Positions 1 to 8,693 are shown, counted from the stretch's first letter. The stretch is DNA of 64,000 nucleotides from Halogeometricum limi (GCF_900115785.1 NZ_FOYS01000004.1:124001-188000); one strand, 5' to 3'. Numbers and translations are program-made. The notes: generated by a model from the sequence alone, not told the origin.

Positions 1-1185
1 GCACTCGTCTTCGTCTTCTACTCGTTCGTCGGCACGTTCGTCTTCGGCATCTTCCTCTACTACGCGACGCGGCCCATCTACCGCCGCCTCAAGCGACGCG
101 TCCGACCGCCGAGTCTCGCCGCCGCCATCGCCCTGTTCGCTCTCGCCCTGCCCGCACTGGGCCTCGTCGGCTACGCGTTCGCCATCGTCGTCAACGAACT
201 GGTGAAACTGACGAACTCGGGCGTGTTCGACCTCTCTCAGTACCCCATCACGACCGACCAACTCGCTCGGTTCACCGACCCGAACACGCTGTTGGCGTTC
301 GACTTCTCGGACGTGTCCGAAGCGCAGGTGTCGCAACTGCTGTCGTCGCTCGGGTCGGCCGCCGACACGCTGGCGTTCTTCGGCATCGGACTGATCCACC
401 TGTTCGTCATGACCGCACTCGCGTTCTACCTGCTGCGCGACGACAAACGGTTCGCCCGGTGGTTCAGAACGCAGTTCTCCGACGACAGAGGCGTCATGGA
501 GGCGTACGTGACCGCCGTCGACCGCGACTTCAAGAACATCTTCTTCGGGAACATTCTCAACGCCGCCCTCACGGGGACTATCGGCGTCATCGCCTACACG
601 CTCTTGAACGTCGTCGCGCCGCCGGAGATAGCGATTCCCGGGGCGGCACTCGTCGGATTACTCGCGGGTGTCGCCAGCCTCATCCCCGTCGTCGGGATGA
701 AACTCGTCTACGTTCCCGTCGCACTCTATCTCGCCGGTCTCTCGTACTTCTCGAACCCGACGGGATTCTGGTTCGTCATCCTCTTCGTCGCCGTCTCCTT
801 CGTCGTCGTCGACACCATCCCGGACCTCGTTCTCCGACCGTACGTCTCGGGGCGCGGTCTCCACGTCGGCGCGGTGATGATCGCGTACACGTTCGGTCCA
901 CTGCTGTTCGGGTGGTACGGTATCTTCTTCGCGCCGATGATACTCGTCCTCGTCGTCAACTTCGCGAAGTACGTGCTCCCGGAACTGGTCCGCGGAACGC
1001 CGATTCAACCGTACGCCGTCGACCCCGCGGCCGCCGAAATCGAGGTGGGCGGCACCGAGTCGACGGACGAAGCGGTGCCGGCCGACGAAGCGGTCGAAGA
1101 GGCACCGACGGACGACGTGGTGAAAGAGACGCCGACGGGCGGCGACGCTCCCGACCGAAGCGACGAGAGTTCATCGCCGTCCTGA
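1..1185 (+). CDS. AI-2E family transporter (5'-truncated by window edge)
   Basis: The reading frame is open from the first base, so the start lies outside the window. The visible 394 residues are hydrophobic, with several membrane helices, including two in the first 60 residues, a stretch near the codons at 360-430 and a long cluster from about 540 to 980. This matches the AI-2E/PerM permease family of polytopic exporters with uncertain substrates. The last 55 residues are a hydrophilic acidic tail rich in Glu, Asp, Ala and Thr, which looks like a haloarchaeal cytoplasmic extension. An internal ATG at 202 exists, but the upstream frame encodes membrane helices of the same protein, so it is not the start. 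A PadR regulator lies convergently downstream. Confidence 0.85.
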   Translation, partial: ALVFVFYSFVGTFVFGIFLYYATRPIYRRLKRRVRPPSLAAAIALFALALPALGLVGYAFAIVVNELVKLTNSGVFDLSQYPITTDQLARFTDPNTLLAFDFSDVSEAQVSQLLSSLGSAADTLAFFGIGLIHLFVMTALAFYLLRDDKRFARWFRTQFSDDRGVMEAYVTAVDRDFKNIFFGNILNAALTGTIGVIAYTLLNVVAPPEIAIPGAALVGLLAGVASLIPVVGMKLVYVPVALYLAGLSYFSNPTGFWFVILFVAVSFVVVDTIPDLVLRPYVSGRGLHVGAVMIAYTFGPLLFGWYGIFFAPMILVLVVNFAKYVLPELVRGTPIQPYAVDPAAAEIEVGGTESTDEAVPADEAVEEAPTDDVVKETPTGGDAPDRSDESSSPS

Positions 1186-1228
1186 TAGGACCGACAGAGA
1201 TGTCGACTGAGGTAGAAGAACGGCTCGA

Positions 1229-1525
1229 CTACGCGCGGACGCCGCTGTACTCGATGTCGATGTAGTTTCCTTCCCAGTCTTTCCGGGCCTCTATCTCGCG
1301 ACGGCCGCGGCGGGTCAGCGTGTAGTAGTTCGTCCGCCTGTCACGTTGTCCCTTCTCGACCAGCCCTTTCTCGACGAGGGTGTCGAGGTTGGGGTAGAGA
1401 CGGCCGTGATGAATCTCCTTTTCGTAGTAATCTTCGAGTTCCTCTTTGATAGCGAGTCCGTGCGGTTCGTCCAAGCCGGCGATTACGTACAGCAGGTCAC
1501 GCTGAAATCCTGTCAAGTCGTACAT
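1229..1525 (-). CDS. PadR family transcriptional regulator
   Basis: A 98-residue winged-helix protein. Its N-terminal region (TGFQRDLLYVIAGLDEPHGL) and the HHGRLYPNLDTLVEKGLV recognition-helix and wing region are typical of short haloarchaeal PadR-like repressors. The C-terminal RGRREIEAR stretch fits the last helix. I chose the ATG at 1525. The open frame reaches a TTG four codons upstream (1537), which is possible but less likely. A T-rich element on the minus strand around 1559-1567 is a candidate TATA box. The target is not visible, and the adjacent convergent permease is only a guess. Confidence 0.85.
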   Translation of the reverse strand: MYDLTGFQRDLLYVIAGLDEPHGLAIKEELEDYYEKEIHHGRLYPNLDTLVEKGLVEKGQRDRRTNYYTLTRRGRREIEARKDWEGNYIDIEYSGVRA

Positions 1526-1738
1526 CGGTAAATTCAACTAGACCCTTATTGTCTGATTGAAATAAACATATCGGAGAACGACCGTTCCTAGAGAGTGTTA
1601 AGACAGGAAAAATCGGATATTCTCTCCGGCAGTTCGTGTAAATTTGCTTTCAGGAACCGGGGCTGATGCGGGTTGGCGGGGGAACCTCTCGCTCTGGCGA
1701 CGGTTGCGATTTATGTCTCCGGTGGTCGTAGTTCCCCT

Positions 1739-2023
1739 ATGCCCGAGACGATACTGTTCGAGAGCGAGTCCCCACACACCCGCGAAGAAGTCGCGGCGTA
1801 CCTCCACACTGTCGCGGACGCACTGGGCGACGGCCGCCCGATATCGCTCACCGCGGGCGACCAGTCGGTCGAGATGGACGTTCCAGAGCGCGTGACGTTC
1901 GAGGTGAAAGCCGAACACGAGACGGAGACGGGCGCGACGACTGGCGAACTGAGCGTCGAGTTCGAAGTCGCGTGGGACGAAGACGGGACGGACGAGTCGC
2001 AGGGAAGCCTCTCTATCGAGTGA
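1739..2023 (+). CDS. amphi-Trp domain protein
   Basis: A 94-residue acidic protein starting MPETILFESES, the usual beginning of haloarchaeal amphi-Trp domain proteins. The alternation of hydrophobic and charged residues, with the late VEFEVAWDED segment, fits that small beta-rich domain. The frame extends upstream to 1673 but codes for nothing family-like, so the ATG at 1739 is the start. The function of the domain is unknown. The gene ends 15 nt before a strong hairpin (2038-2069) that could terminate it. Confidence 0.8.
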   Translation: MPETILFESESPHTREEVAAYLHTVADALGDGRPISLTAGDQSVEMDVPERVTFEVKAEHETETGATTGELSVEFEVAWDEDGTDESQGSLSIE

Positions 2024-2037
2024 GTTCGTGGAAAAGG

Positions 2038-2069
2038 AAGCAAGCCACGCGAAAATCGCGTGGATGCTT
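2038..2069. terminator. Stem-loop after the amphi-Trp gene
   Basis: Arms CCACGCGA (2045-2052) and TCGCGTGG (2056-2063) pair perfectly around an AAA loop. An outer AAGCA/TGCTT pair extends the stem with two small bulges. It starts 15 nt after the stop codon. It could be a terminator or processing site. Its shape also resembles the hairpin at the right end of IS200/IS605 elements, so it may be an insertion-sequence relic. Confidence 0.5.
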
Positions 2070-2091
2070 GCCGCCCTGAATTGGTCCCCGC

Positions 2092-2122
2092 TGACGCTTC
2101 GGCCCTCCAAAGCGAAGCGTCA
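2092..2122. repeat. 10-bp inverted repeat
   Basis: TGACGCTTCG at 2092-2101 and CGAAGCGTCA at 2113-2122 are perfect inverted arms around an 11-nt loop. It is the second of three hairpins between two convergent genes. It is followed directly by an A+T-rich stretch (2131-2157) that contrasts with the surrounding DNA. Confidence 0.6.
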
Positions 2123-2179
2123 CCAGCAACTATTGTACCATATATATTAAAGATATCGACCGTCCGTTAATTTGCCGGT

Positions 2180-2201
2180 TGTGAGGACGGCAATCCTCAC
2201 A
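2180..2201 (-). terminator. Stem-loop overlapping the stop of the 48-residue gene
   Basis: TGTGAGGA (2180-2187) and TCCTCACA (2194-2201) form an 8-bp perfect stem with a 6-nt loop. It includes the stop codon of the minus-strand gene ending at 2197. It is probably a transcription end structure for that gene. Confidence 0.4.
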
Positions 2202-2343
2202 TGTGTTCTTCTTCGAGCACCCACCCGAGCGCACGCTTGTAGTGCGTGAACAGTTCTTCGACCCCGCGGTGTCGCATCTCCTCGGACGCCAGTTCCTCTT
2301 TCAGAAACTCGTACTGCTCGCGGACCTCCTCTTCAGAGCGCAT
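2197..2343 (-). CDS. Small acidic protein, unknown function
   Basis: A 48-residue highly charged, helix-prone protein beginning MRSEEEVREQYEFLKEEL and ending in an acidic tail. It lies in the end of a much longer minus-strand frame (to 2958) whose upstream part is the shadow of the plus-strand gene starting at 2437. The ATG at 2341-2343 is the only start consistent with the intergenic boundary. No zinc or nucleic-acid motif is visible. It is divergent from the zinc-ribbon gene, with 93 bp between their starts. Confidence 0.6.
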   Translation of the reverse strand: MRSEEEVREQYEFLKEELASEEMRHRGVEELFTHYKRALGWVLEEEHM

Positions 2344-2436
2344 GGTCTCTCTACTCGCCTCGGCCGCATGAAAGTGGTGCGGCCGCGGTGCGGCCGTGGC
2401 GTCGGGCTTTTGGTCCGCGAACGCGCACGTCGGCAC

Positions 2437-3147
2437 ATGGAGATACGGGGTCGCCGTCGGTGCAAGTCGTGTGAGCGCGAGTGGTCGTACTACGACACCG
2501 GGGAAGTCGCGTGCCCGGCGTGCGGGAGCATGCAGAGCGTCGGCGTGGGCGGCCGCGCGAGACACACTGACAGCGCAGACCCACTCGACCTCTCGGCACA
2601 CCGGACGGCCGCGAACGACGACGCCCTCTCCGCAGTCGTCGACGACCTGAAGTCCGACCTTCGAACGTACCTCAGAGCGCGGGGGTTCGTCCACGGGGGC
2701 GAACTCCGCGAGTTGGACGACACCTACCTCGCCGCCCGCGAACTGCTCCACGCCGTCGACGTCCTCGTCCGTGTCCGCGACCCGGACGAAGACACCGAAC
2801 TGTACGTCCTGTCGCTCCTCAGAGGCGCGGACGCGGGCGAACGCCCCGAACCCGAGGCGGTTCCGCAGGCGATGACCGCCGCCCGCGGCCTCGCGTACGC
2901 CGAATCGCTCGCCGCGTACCGGCGCGACTTCGCGACGTGGCTGGACGACAATCCGCATCCGGAGGCGGCGAAAACGCTGTCGACGCTCTCAGAGCACGTC
3001 AAACGCGCCGAAGCGCTCCACGGCGACGTCCCCGTCGAACAGGCCGAGAGCCTCGTGCGCGTCGCGCGCGAACTCACGAGGTACGTCCGCGACGACGACG
3101 AGTCCGCCCTCGCGGCGGCGCGCGACAGACTGTCGCGTCTGGCCTAA
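2437..3147 (+). CDS. Zinc-ribbon protein with helical C-terminal region (DUF7117-like)
   Basis: A 236-residue protein. Residues 1-35 hold a TFIIB-like zinc ribbon (CKSC near residues 9-12 and CPAC near 25-28). The remaining 200 residues are acidic, predicted helical and of unknown function. The open frame continues upstream to 2203, but that part is antisense to the small divergent gene, so I start at MEIRGRRRC. Family assignment is from memory of haloarchaeal proteins and is tentative. No catalytic motif is visible. Confidence 0.75.
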   Translation: MEIRGRRRCKSCEREWSYYDTGEVACPACGSMQSVGVGGRARHTDSADPLDLSAHRTAANDDALSAVVDDLKSDLRTYLRARGFVHGGELRELDDTYLAARELLHAVDVLVRVRDPDEDTELYVLSLLRGADAGERPEPEAVPQAMTAARGLAYAESLAAYRRDFATWLDDNPHPEAAKTLSTLSEHVKRAEALHGDVPVEQAESLVRVARELTRYVRDDDESALAAARDRLSRLA

Positions 3148-3193
3148 CGAAGAGAAGACAACGACTTTCTCGCTGTACGCTCGTTCACTGACG

Positions 3194-3427
3194 ATGCCCG
3201 AGCGATTCGACCAACACGCCGTGCGCCACCGGATGAAACTCCTGACGGACGACGGCGACGTGACGTTGTACGAGAACCGCGACGGCGTCCCGTGTCCGGC
3301 CTGCGGCGACGCCTTCGACCGCATCCTCCTCACCACGCGGCGAAGTCACTCGTTCGACGTGGCCGGGAACTCGCGCTTCTGTCTCACCGACGAGGGCGAC
3401 AGGCGCGTCGTCTGCACGCATCGCTGA
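3194..3427 (+). CDS. DUF7385-like small protein with CPAC motif
   Basis: A 77-residue protein. It carries one CPACGDAFDRIL motif near residue 34 and resembles haloarchaeal proteins loosely named flagella cluster protein (DUF7385). A single Cys pair cannot form a complete zinc ribbon in a monomer, so metal binding, if any, would need the late Cys residues or dimerisation. It sits 46 nt after the zinc-ribbon gene on the same strand and is probably co-transcribed. Confidence 0.7.
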   Translation: MPERFDQHAVRHRMKLLTDDGDVTLYENRDGVPCPACGDAFDRILLTTRRSHSFDVAGNSRFCLTDEGDRRVVCTHR

Positions 3428-3449
3428 GTCTTCGTCTCGAACGCGGCGC

Positions 3450-4343
3450 TCAGGGCAGGTCGACGTCGACGCCCGACGACTCGCCCGCGGCCTTCACCGT
3501 GTTCCAGAGGAGCATCGCCCGCGTCATCGGCCCGACGCCGCCGGGGACGGGCGTGATGGCGCTGGCTTTCTCTTCTGCGCTCTCGTACGCCACATCGCCG
3601 ACGAGTTCGTAGCCCTTCTCGGTGTCCGTCTCGACGCGGTTGATACCGACGTCTATCACGACGCACCCCGCGGAGAGCATGTCGCCGGTGAGGAACTCGG
3701 GGACGCCGACGGCGGCGACGACGACGTCCGCCGCGCGCGTCTTCTCGGCCACGTTCTCGGTCCGGGAGTGACAGACGGTGACCGTCGCGTTCCCCATCTC
3801 GGCCTTCTGGACGAGGAGGTTCGCCATCGGCTTGCCGACGATGTTCGAACGCCCGAGGACGACGACGTCGGCACCCTCCGTCTCCACGTCCGTCGCGGCG
3901 AGCAGTTTCTGGATGCCGTGCGGCGTGCAGGGTTTGAAACGCGGGTGTCCCGCGACGAGGCGGCCCACGTTCTCGGGGTGGAAACCGTCCACGTCCTTCG
4001 CGGGGTCGATGCGCCGGAGCACCTCCCTCTCGTCCACGTGGTCGGGGACGGGCATCTGCACGAGGATGCCGTGCACGTCGTCGGCGGCGTTCAACTCGTC
4101 GATGGTGTCGTACAGTTCTTCGGCGGGCGCTTCGGGGTCTATCTCGTAGTCCCGCGTCGCGATACCGACTTCCTCGCAGTCGCTGTGCTTCATCGAGACG
4201 TACGTCTCGCTGGCGGGGTCGGTGCTCATCAGAACGGTGGCCAGACAGGGCGTCACGTCTTCGTCGGCGAGGGTGTCCATCGCGTCGGAGAGGCCCGAGC
4301 GAACGTCCGCGGCGACGGCGTTCCCGTCGATGATTTCAGTCAT
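3450..4343 (-). CDS. folD: Bifunctional methylene-THF dehydrogenase / methenyl-THF cyclohydrolase
   Basis: A 297-residue FolD. It interconverts 5,10-methylene-, methenyl- and 10-formyl-tetrahydrofolate in the cytoplasm. Visible hallmarks are the YVSMKHSDCEE catalytic Tyr/Lys segment, the VQMPVPDH substrate loop, the Rossmann VVLGRSNIVGKPMANLL segment and the late PVPGGVGPMTRAML signature. The frame extends ten codons upstream, but MTEIIDGNAVA at 4343 is the family start. It lies downstream of glyA on the same strand, separated by a lipoprotein gene, which fits a shared role in one-carbon supply. Confidence 0.95.
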   Translation of the reverse strand: MTEIIDGNAVAADVRSGLSDAMDTLADEDVTPCLATVLMSTDPASETYVSMKHSDCEEVGIATRDYEIDPEAPAEELYDTIDELNAADDVHGILVQMPVPDHVDEREVLRRIDPAKDVDGFHPENVGRLVAGHPRFKPCTPHGIQKLLAATDVETEGADVVVLGRSNIVGKPMANLLVQKAEMGNATVTVCHSRTENVAEKTRAADVVVAAVGVPEFLTGDMLSAGCVVIDVGINRVETDTEKGYELVGDVAYESAEEKASAITPVPGGVGPMTRAMLLWNTVKAAGESSGVDVDLP

Positions 4344-4452
4344 ACTCGAATCGGCGCGGGCCGCACACTTCAATCACGCGGATTCGTGCATACTCTGCGT
4401 CTCATCTCCGGATAGATACTCACATCCGTGCTTAGAAACGGCCGTCGGCGTC

Positions 4453-5124
4453 TCACGGGCAGGACGTCGCCAACTCGGCGTTCGCTATCGCCTCGGCCTC
4501 CTGTCTGACGCCGGCCGTCTCGCCGCTCTCGAGGTTCACGAGGACGACGCGGCCGCCGTAGCCGTGCGTCTGGTCGTGACCGCGGACGACGACGCAGTTC
4601 ACGTCTTCGGGAATCGGCATCGTCGCCGACCGGGTGAACTCCCGCGTCCCGTGGGCGTGGGTGAGTTCCCGCCGACCCAACCGCCGCCCCTCGGTGTCTT
4701 CGACCTGCCACCAGTCCGCGTAGCCGTCTTCGCCGTCGTCGTCGTGGATGAGCGTCACGTCGAAGCGGTACGTCGTCCCCTCGCGCCTCTCGAAACGCAC
4801 GTCGACGACGTTCGCCTCGCGGAGGTCGAGTTCGCTCCGCGGCGTGGTCGTGCCGGGCGTCGCCGTCTCGGTTCCGGTCTCCGTCCCCGTCTCGCCCTGG
4901 GTACCCGTCTCGGGCGCGTCCGTGGCGGTGTCCGTCTCCGTCGGCGTCGCCGTCTCCTCCGTCGCTGTGGGACTCCCGACGCGCGTCGTCCCCGCGTCCG
5001 GACTGGCCGTCCCGTCGACCGGTCCGGGGTCGTCCTCCGGCGGTTGCGTCGGGTTCTCCGAACACCCCGCGAGACCGGCGATGGCGAGGCCGAACGTGGC
5101 GAGGAGGCGTCTACGGGTCGGCAT
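4453..5124 (-). CDS. Secreted lipoprotein with Thr-rich linker
   Basis: A 223-residue protein. The N-terminus MPTRRRLLATFGLAIAGLAG followed by Cys is a signal with twin Arg and a lipobox (Cys at about residue 21), as for haloarchaeal lipidated exported proteins. A long Thr/Glu/Pro-rich linker (about residues 22-90) precedes a compact domain that contains conserved-looking Trp, His and Arg residues and one Cys. The linker would be glycosylated or extended through the S-layer. I do not recognise the domain. It sits between glyA and folD on the same strand. Confidence 0.8.
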   Translation of the reverse strand: MPTRRRLLATFGLAIAGLAGCSENPTQPPEDDPGPVDGTASPDAGTTRVGSPTATEETATPTETDTATDAPETGTQGETGTETGTETATPGTTTPRSELDLREANVVDVRFERREGTTYRFDVTLIHDDDGEDGYADWWQVEDTEGRRLGRRELTHAHGTREFTRSATMPIPEDVNCVVVRGHDQTHGYGGRVVLVNLESGETAGVRQEAEAIANAELATSCP

Positions 5125-5183
5125 GGGTCGGTAGTCGGCCCCCGCGAGCAAAAAACCGGCGCGGGTGCGGTGCGGGTCGCGTC

Positions 5184-6431
5184 TCAGTCGTAGAGGGGGT
5201 GCGCGTCGCAGAGCGCTTGCACGTCTTCGGCGACGGCGTCGATAGTCTCCTGGTCGTCGTAGTCGTCGACGATGCGGACGATGAGTTCGCCGACTTCGCG
5301 CGTCGCCTCCTCGTCGAACCCGCGCGTCGTCAGCGCGGGCGTCCCGGCGCGGATACCGCTGGGGTTGAACGCAGAGCGCGTCTCGCCGGGCACCGTGTTC
5401 GCGTTGAGGACGATGCCCGCCTCTTCGAGCGCTTCTTCGACGTCCTTCCCCGTCGTGTCGGGGTGCGAGGGACGAAGGTCGACGAGGACGAGGTGGTTGT
5501 CGGTGCCGCCGGAGACGACTTCGAGACCGTGTTGGGAGAACGTGTCCGCGAGTGCGCGGGCGTTGGCGACGGTTCGTTCGGCGTACTCGGTGAACTCCGG
5601 TTGGAGCGCTTCGTTGAAGCCGACGGCCTTGCCCGCGACGTTGTGCATCAGGGGACCGCCCTGCGCGCCGGGGAAGACCGCGTTGTCGATGGCCTTCGCG
5701 TGCTCTTCGCCGCACATGATGATACCGCCGCGACCCGCGCGGATGGTCTTGTGCGTCGACCCCGTGACGAAGTCCGCGACGCCCACCGGCGAGGGGTGGA
5801 CGCCCGCGGCGACGAGGCCCGTGATGTGGGCGATGTCCGCGAGGTGGTACGCGTCGACGGACTCGGCGACGTCCTGGATGCGCTCCCAGTCGACGGCGCG
5901 GGGGTAGGCCGAGTAGCCCGAGACGACGATGTCGGGGTCGAACGCCTCGGCCTGTTCGGCGAGCGTCTCGTAGTCGATGTAGCCCGTCTCTGGGTCGACC
6001 TCGTACTGCTCGACGTCGTACGTCTTCCCCGTGAAGTTCGCCGGGTGACCGTGCGAGAGGTGCCCGCCGTGGCTGAGTTCCAAGGAGAGAATCTTGTCGC
6101 CGGGGTCGAGCATCGCGAGGTAGACGCCCATGTTCGCCTGCGTCCCCGAGTGCGGTTGGACGTTGACGTGCTCTGCGCCCCACAGTTCCTTCGCGCGGTC
6201 GATGGCGAGGAGTTCGACGTCGTTGGCGAACTCGCACCCCGCGTAGTATCGCTCGCCGGGGTAGCCCTCCGCGTACTTGTTCGTGAGTGCGCTCCCCTGC
6301 GCTTGCATGACCGCCTCGCTCACGTGGTTCTCGCTGGCGATCATTGCCAGTGTGTTCTGCTGGCGGTCGACTTCACCCTCGAGTGCGTCGGCGACCGCGG
6401 GGTCGACGCCGCGGACGTGACTGTAGTCCAT
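5184..6431 (-). CDS. glyA: Serine hydroxymethyltransferase
   Basis: A 415-residue PLP enzyme converting serine and tetrahydrofolate to glycine and methylene-THF. The PLP-lysine motif STHKTIRAGRGG, the SENHVSEAV and GYPGERYYAGCE substrate segments and the HSGTQAN motif are all present. The start MDYSHVRGVDPAVADAL matches haloarchaeal homologs. An upstream extension to 6545 has no support. A minus-strand TATA-like element at 6454-6463 sits about 28 nt upstream, indicating a leaderless transcript that probably continues into the lipoprotein gene and folD. Confidence 0.96.
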   Translation of the reverse strand: MDYSHVRGVDPAVADALEGEVDRQQNTLAMIASENHVSEAVMQAQGSALTNKYAEGYPGERYYAGCEFANDVELLAIDRAKELWGAEHVNVQPHSGTQANMGVYLAMLDPGDKILSLELSHGGHLSHGHPANFTGKTYDVEQYEVDPETGYIDYETLAEQAEAFDPDIVVSGYSAYPRAVDWERIQDVAESVDAYHLADIAHITGLVAAGVHPSPVGVADFVTGSTHKTIRAGRGGIIMCGEEHAKAIDNAVFPGAQGGPLMHNVAGKAVGFNEALQPEFTEYAERTVANARALADTFSQHGLEVVSGGTDNHLVLVDLRPSHPDTTGKDVEEALEEAGIVLNANTVPGETRSAFNPSGIRAGTPALTTRGFDEEATREVGELIVRIVDDYDDQETIDAVAEDVQALCDAHPLYD

Positions 6432-6453
6432 GTGTGCCACGGTGGGCCTAGTT

Positions 6454-6463
6454 CCAATAAATG
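6454..6463 (-). promoter_or_regulatory. TATA box of glyA
   Basis: Minus-strand reading CATTTATTGG is centred about 27 nt upstream of the glyA ATG at 6431, as expected for a leaderless haloarchaeal transcript. Confidence 0.55.
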
Positions 6464-6590
6464 TGTCCACTTTGGCAGTGAGTTCCCCTTCTGCTACCCA
6501 CATCTGTGCATACAATCGGAAGGAACAGCCGCGAGTCCGACGCACGGGGTCGTCTCATCGCGCGTTTTCACGATTTCTGCCGGCGATAGA

Positions 6591-6600
6591 CATAAATTCG
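6591..6600 (+). promoter_or_regulatory. TATA box of the CHAT gene
   Basis: CATAAATTCG is centred about 31 nt upstream of the ATG at 6627. It lies in the 195-bp region divergent with glyA. Confidence 0.5.
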
Positions 6601-6626
6601 GCAAGCCCGGTCATCCAGTGTACCTG

Positions 6627-8693
6627 ATGGTCAAGGTGAAGGCGACAGATGCCGGGGTCCAAGCGGTCGGACCCGGCACGGCCTCCGCAGTCGTCGCCGC
6701 CGAGGGGTGGGTGGCAGGCGAGTCAGAGCACGAGCTACCGCGTGCGGCGGTGGACGCAGTCGGCGGTGCGGCGGAGTCGCTTCGACTCCCGCCGGGACTC
6801 CTCCGACTTCGCCGTCTCGACTCGGAGACGGAGCGTGAGCCGACGGCTCCCGCCGAGGGGACGGTCCAACTCCCGGACGCCCCGCACCTGCTCCGCGTCG
6901 AAGGGGCAGCCGTGGTGTTCGTCCGCTTCGACGGCCCCGCGACGCTGACCGACGCGGGCGGCGCACCGACGGTCAGCTTCGCCGACTCCCGGCGCGTCAC
7001 CATCGGCGTCGGCGACCGCTCCGAGCGACCCGAGACGGTCACGGTTCCGCGGACTCCCGAGGGCGTCGCGACGGCGCTCTCCGTGATGCCCGCGGGACAT
7101 CTCACGACCACGCCCGACCGGTCGCTCCCGGAGATGCGCGCGCTGCCGCCGCGAATCGAGTTCGGCTCCGAAGTCGACGTCCCCGAGAGCGTCGCCGCCC
7201 GACGACCGGAGGCGTCGGTCACGCTCGAACTCCCGGCGAGCCTCGACTATCTCGTTCCGGCGTCGTCGCTGGCGCACTACCTCGGCGCCGACGTTCGCGT
7301 CGCCGACGAGACGAACCCGACGCTCCGGACGCCCACCCTCGAACGCGAGTTCGACCCGAACCCGGGCTACCAGGCGGGGGTGGCTCGCGTCCTCCGTCGC
7401 GTGTTCTTCTTCGACTGTCTCGTCCGCGGTGCCGGCCCCAACGGACGAGACGTCGCCGAGGCCGACCTACTCGACGAAGTGGGCCTCGACGCCGCCGCGC
7501 TGTACCGTGCGGACGCGGGTGATCGACTCGAAGCCTACCTCGACGCCCCGTTCGACGACATCTCGAGTCGCCTCCCCGGCTGGCATCTGGCGATGTACGT
7601 CGCTCCGACGTACGAACACATCCGGACGCTCCCGTACTTGCTGCAGAACGTCCCGAACGTGTTCCTGCCGGAGGCGAAACCGCTCGGCACCGACGAACGT
7701 CTCTCGCGGTCGTTGGACGACTTCTACCGCGTCGGCCCGCCCCACGACGGGGGGAACCGGGCCGACACCGGGGACGTTCCCGACGTGAACCCCGTCAAAC
7801 CCGTCCTCGGGGCCGGGCGCGTCCACGGCTGGTTGGCCGACGGCGTCCCCATCGACGTGTTCAAGTCGATTCCGCAGGCGTACGAACACCGCGCTCGCTA
7901 CCCCGAGGACCCGCAGTCGCTGTCGGTCGTCGCCGTCCTCAACGACAAGCGGATGATAGACGAGTACACCGACGCGACCGAGATATACGAGTCCGGCCCC
8001 GCCGGCCTCGACATCGAGACGACGGTCAAGAAACGCACAACCCGCGCGGAACTCGCCGAGGTGTTCGAGTCGAACCACGACCTGGTCCACTACATCGGCC
8101 ACTGCGACGAGTCCGGTCTCCGGTGTGTCGACGGCAACCTCGCTGTCGACGACATCGAAGAGTCGAACGTCGAGGCGTTCTTCCTCAACGCGTGTGGGTC
8201 GTACTACGAGGGCCTCGAACTCGTCGAGAAGGGGAGCGTCGCCGGCGCGGTGACGTTCGACAAGGTGTTGGACAGTCACGCCGCCCGGGTCGGGACGACG
8301 TTCGTCCGTCTCCTCATCAACGGGTTCAGCCTCGAACGAGCGCTCGCACTGGCCCGTCGCCGTATCATCATGGGGAAGGACTACACCGTCGTCGGCGACG
8401 GGACGCACCTGCTCACGGAACCGGGCATCCCCGCCCCGGCGGTGGCGACGATAGACGCCAACGACGACGGGACGTTCCGACTGAAGTACGACACGAACTC
8501 GCCCCGAATCGCCGGGGGTACCTACGCGCCGCCGTTCCCCGAAGACGAACGGTCGCACCTCCTCGGGACGTCTCAACGAACTGACCTGACCGACGACGAC
8601 CTGGCGGACTTCTTAGAGCGAACCGACGTCCCCGTCATCTACGACGGCGACATCCACTGGTCCGGCGACCTCTACCGAGAGCTGACCTCCTGA
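6627..8693 (+). CDS. CHAT domain (caspase-like) protein
   Basis: A 688-residue protein. The C-terminal part carries the two CHAT/caspase-clan signatures: a His segment LVHYIGHC (His488 and His492) and a Cys segment FFLNACGS (Cys523), spaced as in clan CD proteases. The first 250 residues are a haloarchaea-type beta-rich region without recognised motif. The middle (about 250-470) is a Rossmann-like part of the CHAT fold. I place the start at MVKVKATDAG. The long open frame upstream is antisense to glyA. No TPR repeats or obvious partner are next to it, so the substrate is unknown. It is divergent from glyA and followed by tbsP. Confidence 0.8.
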   Translation: MVKVKATDAGVQAVGPGTASAVVAAEGWVAGESEHELPRAAVDAVGGAAESLRLPPGLLRLRRLDSETEREPTAPAEGTVQLPDAPHLLRVEGAAVVFVRFDGPATLTDAGGAPTVSFADSRRVTIGVGDRSERPETVTVPRTPEGVATALSVMPAGHLTTTPDRSLPEMRALPPRIEFGSEVDVPESVAARRPEASVTLELPASLDYLVPASSLAHYLGADVRVADETNPTLRTPTLEREFDPNPGYQAGVARVLRRVFFFDCLVRGAGPNGRDVAEADLLDEVGLDAAALYRADAGDRLEAYLDAPFDDISSRLPGWHLAMYVAPTYEHIRTLPYLLQNVPNVFLPEAKPLGTDERLSRSLDDFYRVGPPHDGGNRADTGDVPDVNPVKPVLGAGRVHGWLADGVPIDVFKSIPQAYEHRARYPEDPQSLSVVAVLNDKRMIDEYTDATEIYESGPAGLDIETTVKKRTTRAELAEVFESNHDLVHYIGHCDESGLRCVDGNLAVDDIEESNVEAFFLNACGSYYEGLELVEKGSVAGAVTFDKVLDSHAARVGTTFVRLLINGFSLERALALARRRIIMGKDYTVVGDGTHLLTEPGIPAPAVATIDANDDGTFRLKYDTNSPRIAGGTYAPPFPEDERSHLLGTSQRTDLTDDDLADFLERTDVPVIYDGDIHWSGDLYRELTS

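Noticed and set aside
5125-6237. Extension of the lipoprotein frame through glyA
   Set aside because: It overlaps glyA in another frame and is Arg-rich. The signal peptide at 5124 marks the real start.
5199-6626. Long N-terminal extension of the CHAT frame
   Set aside because: The first 476 codons are antisense to glyA and have no family character. The CHAT protein starts at 6627 behind a TATA box.
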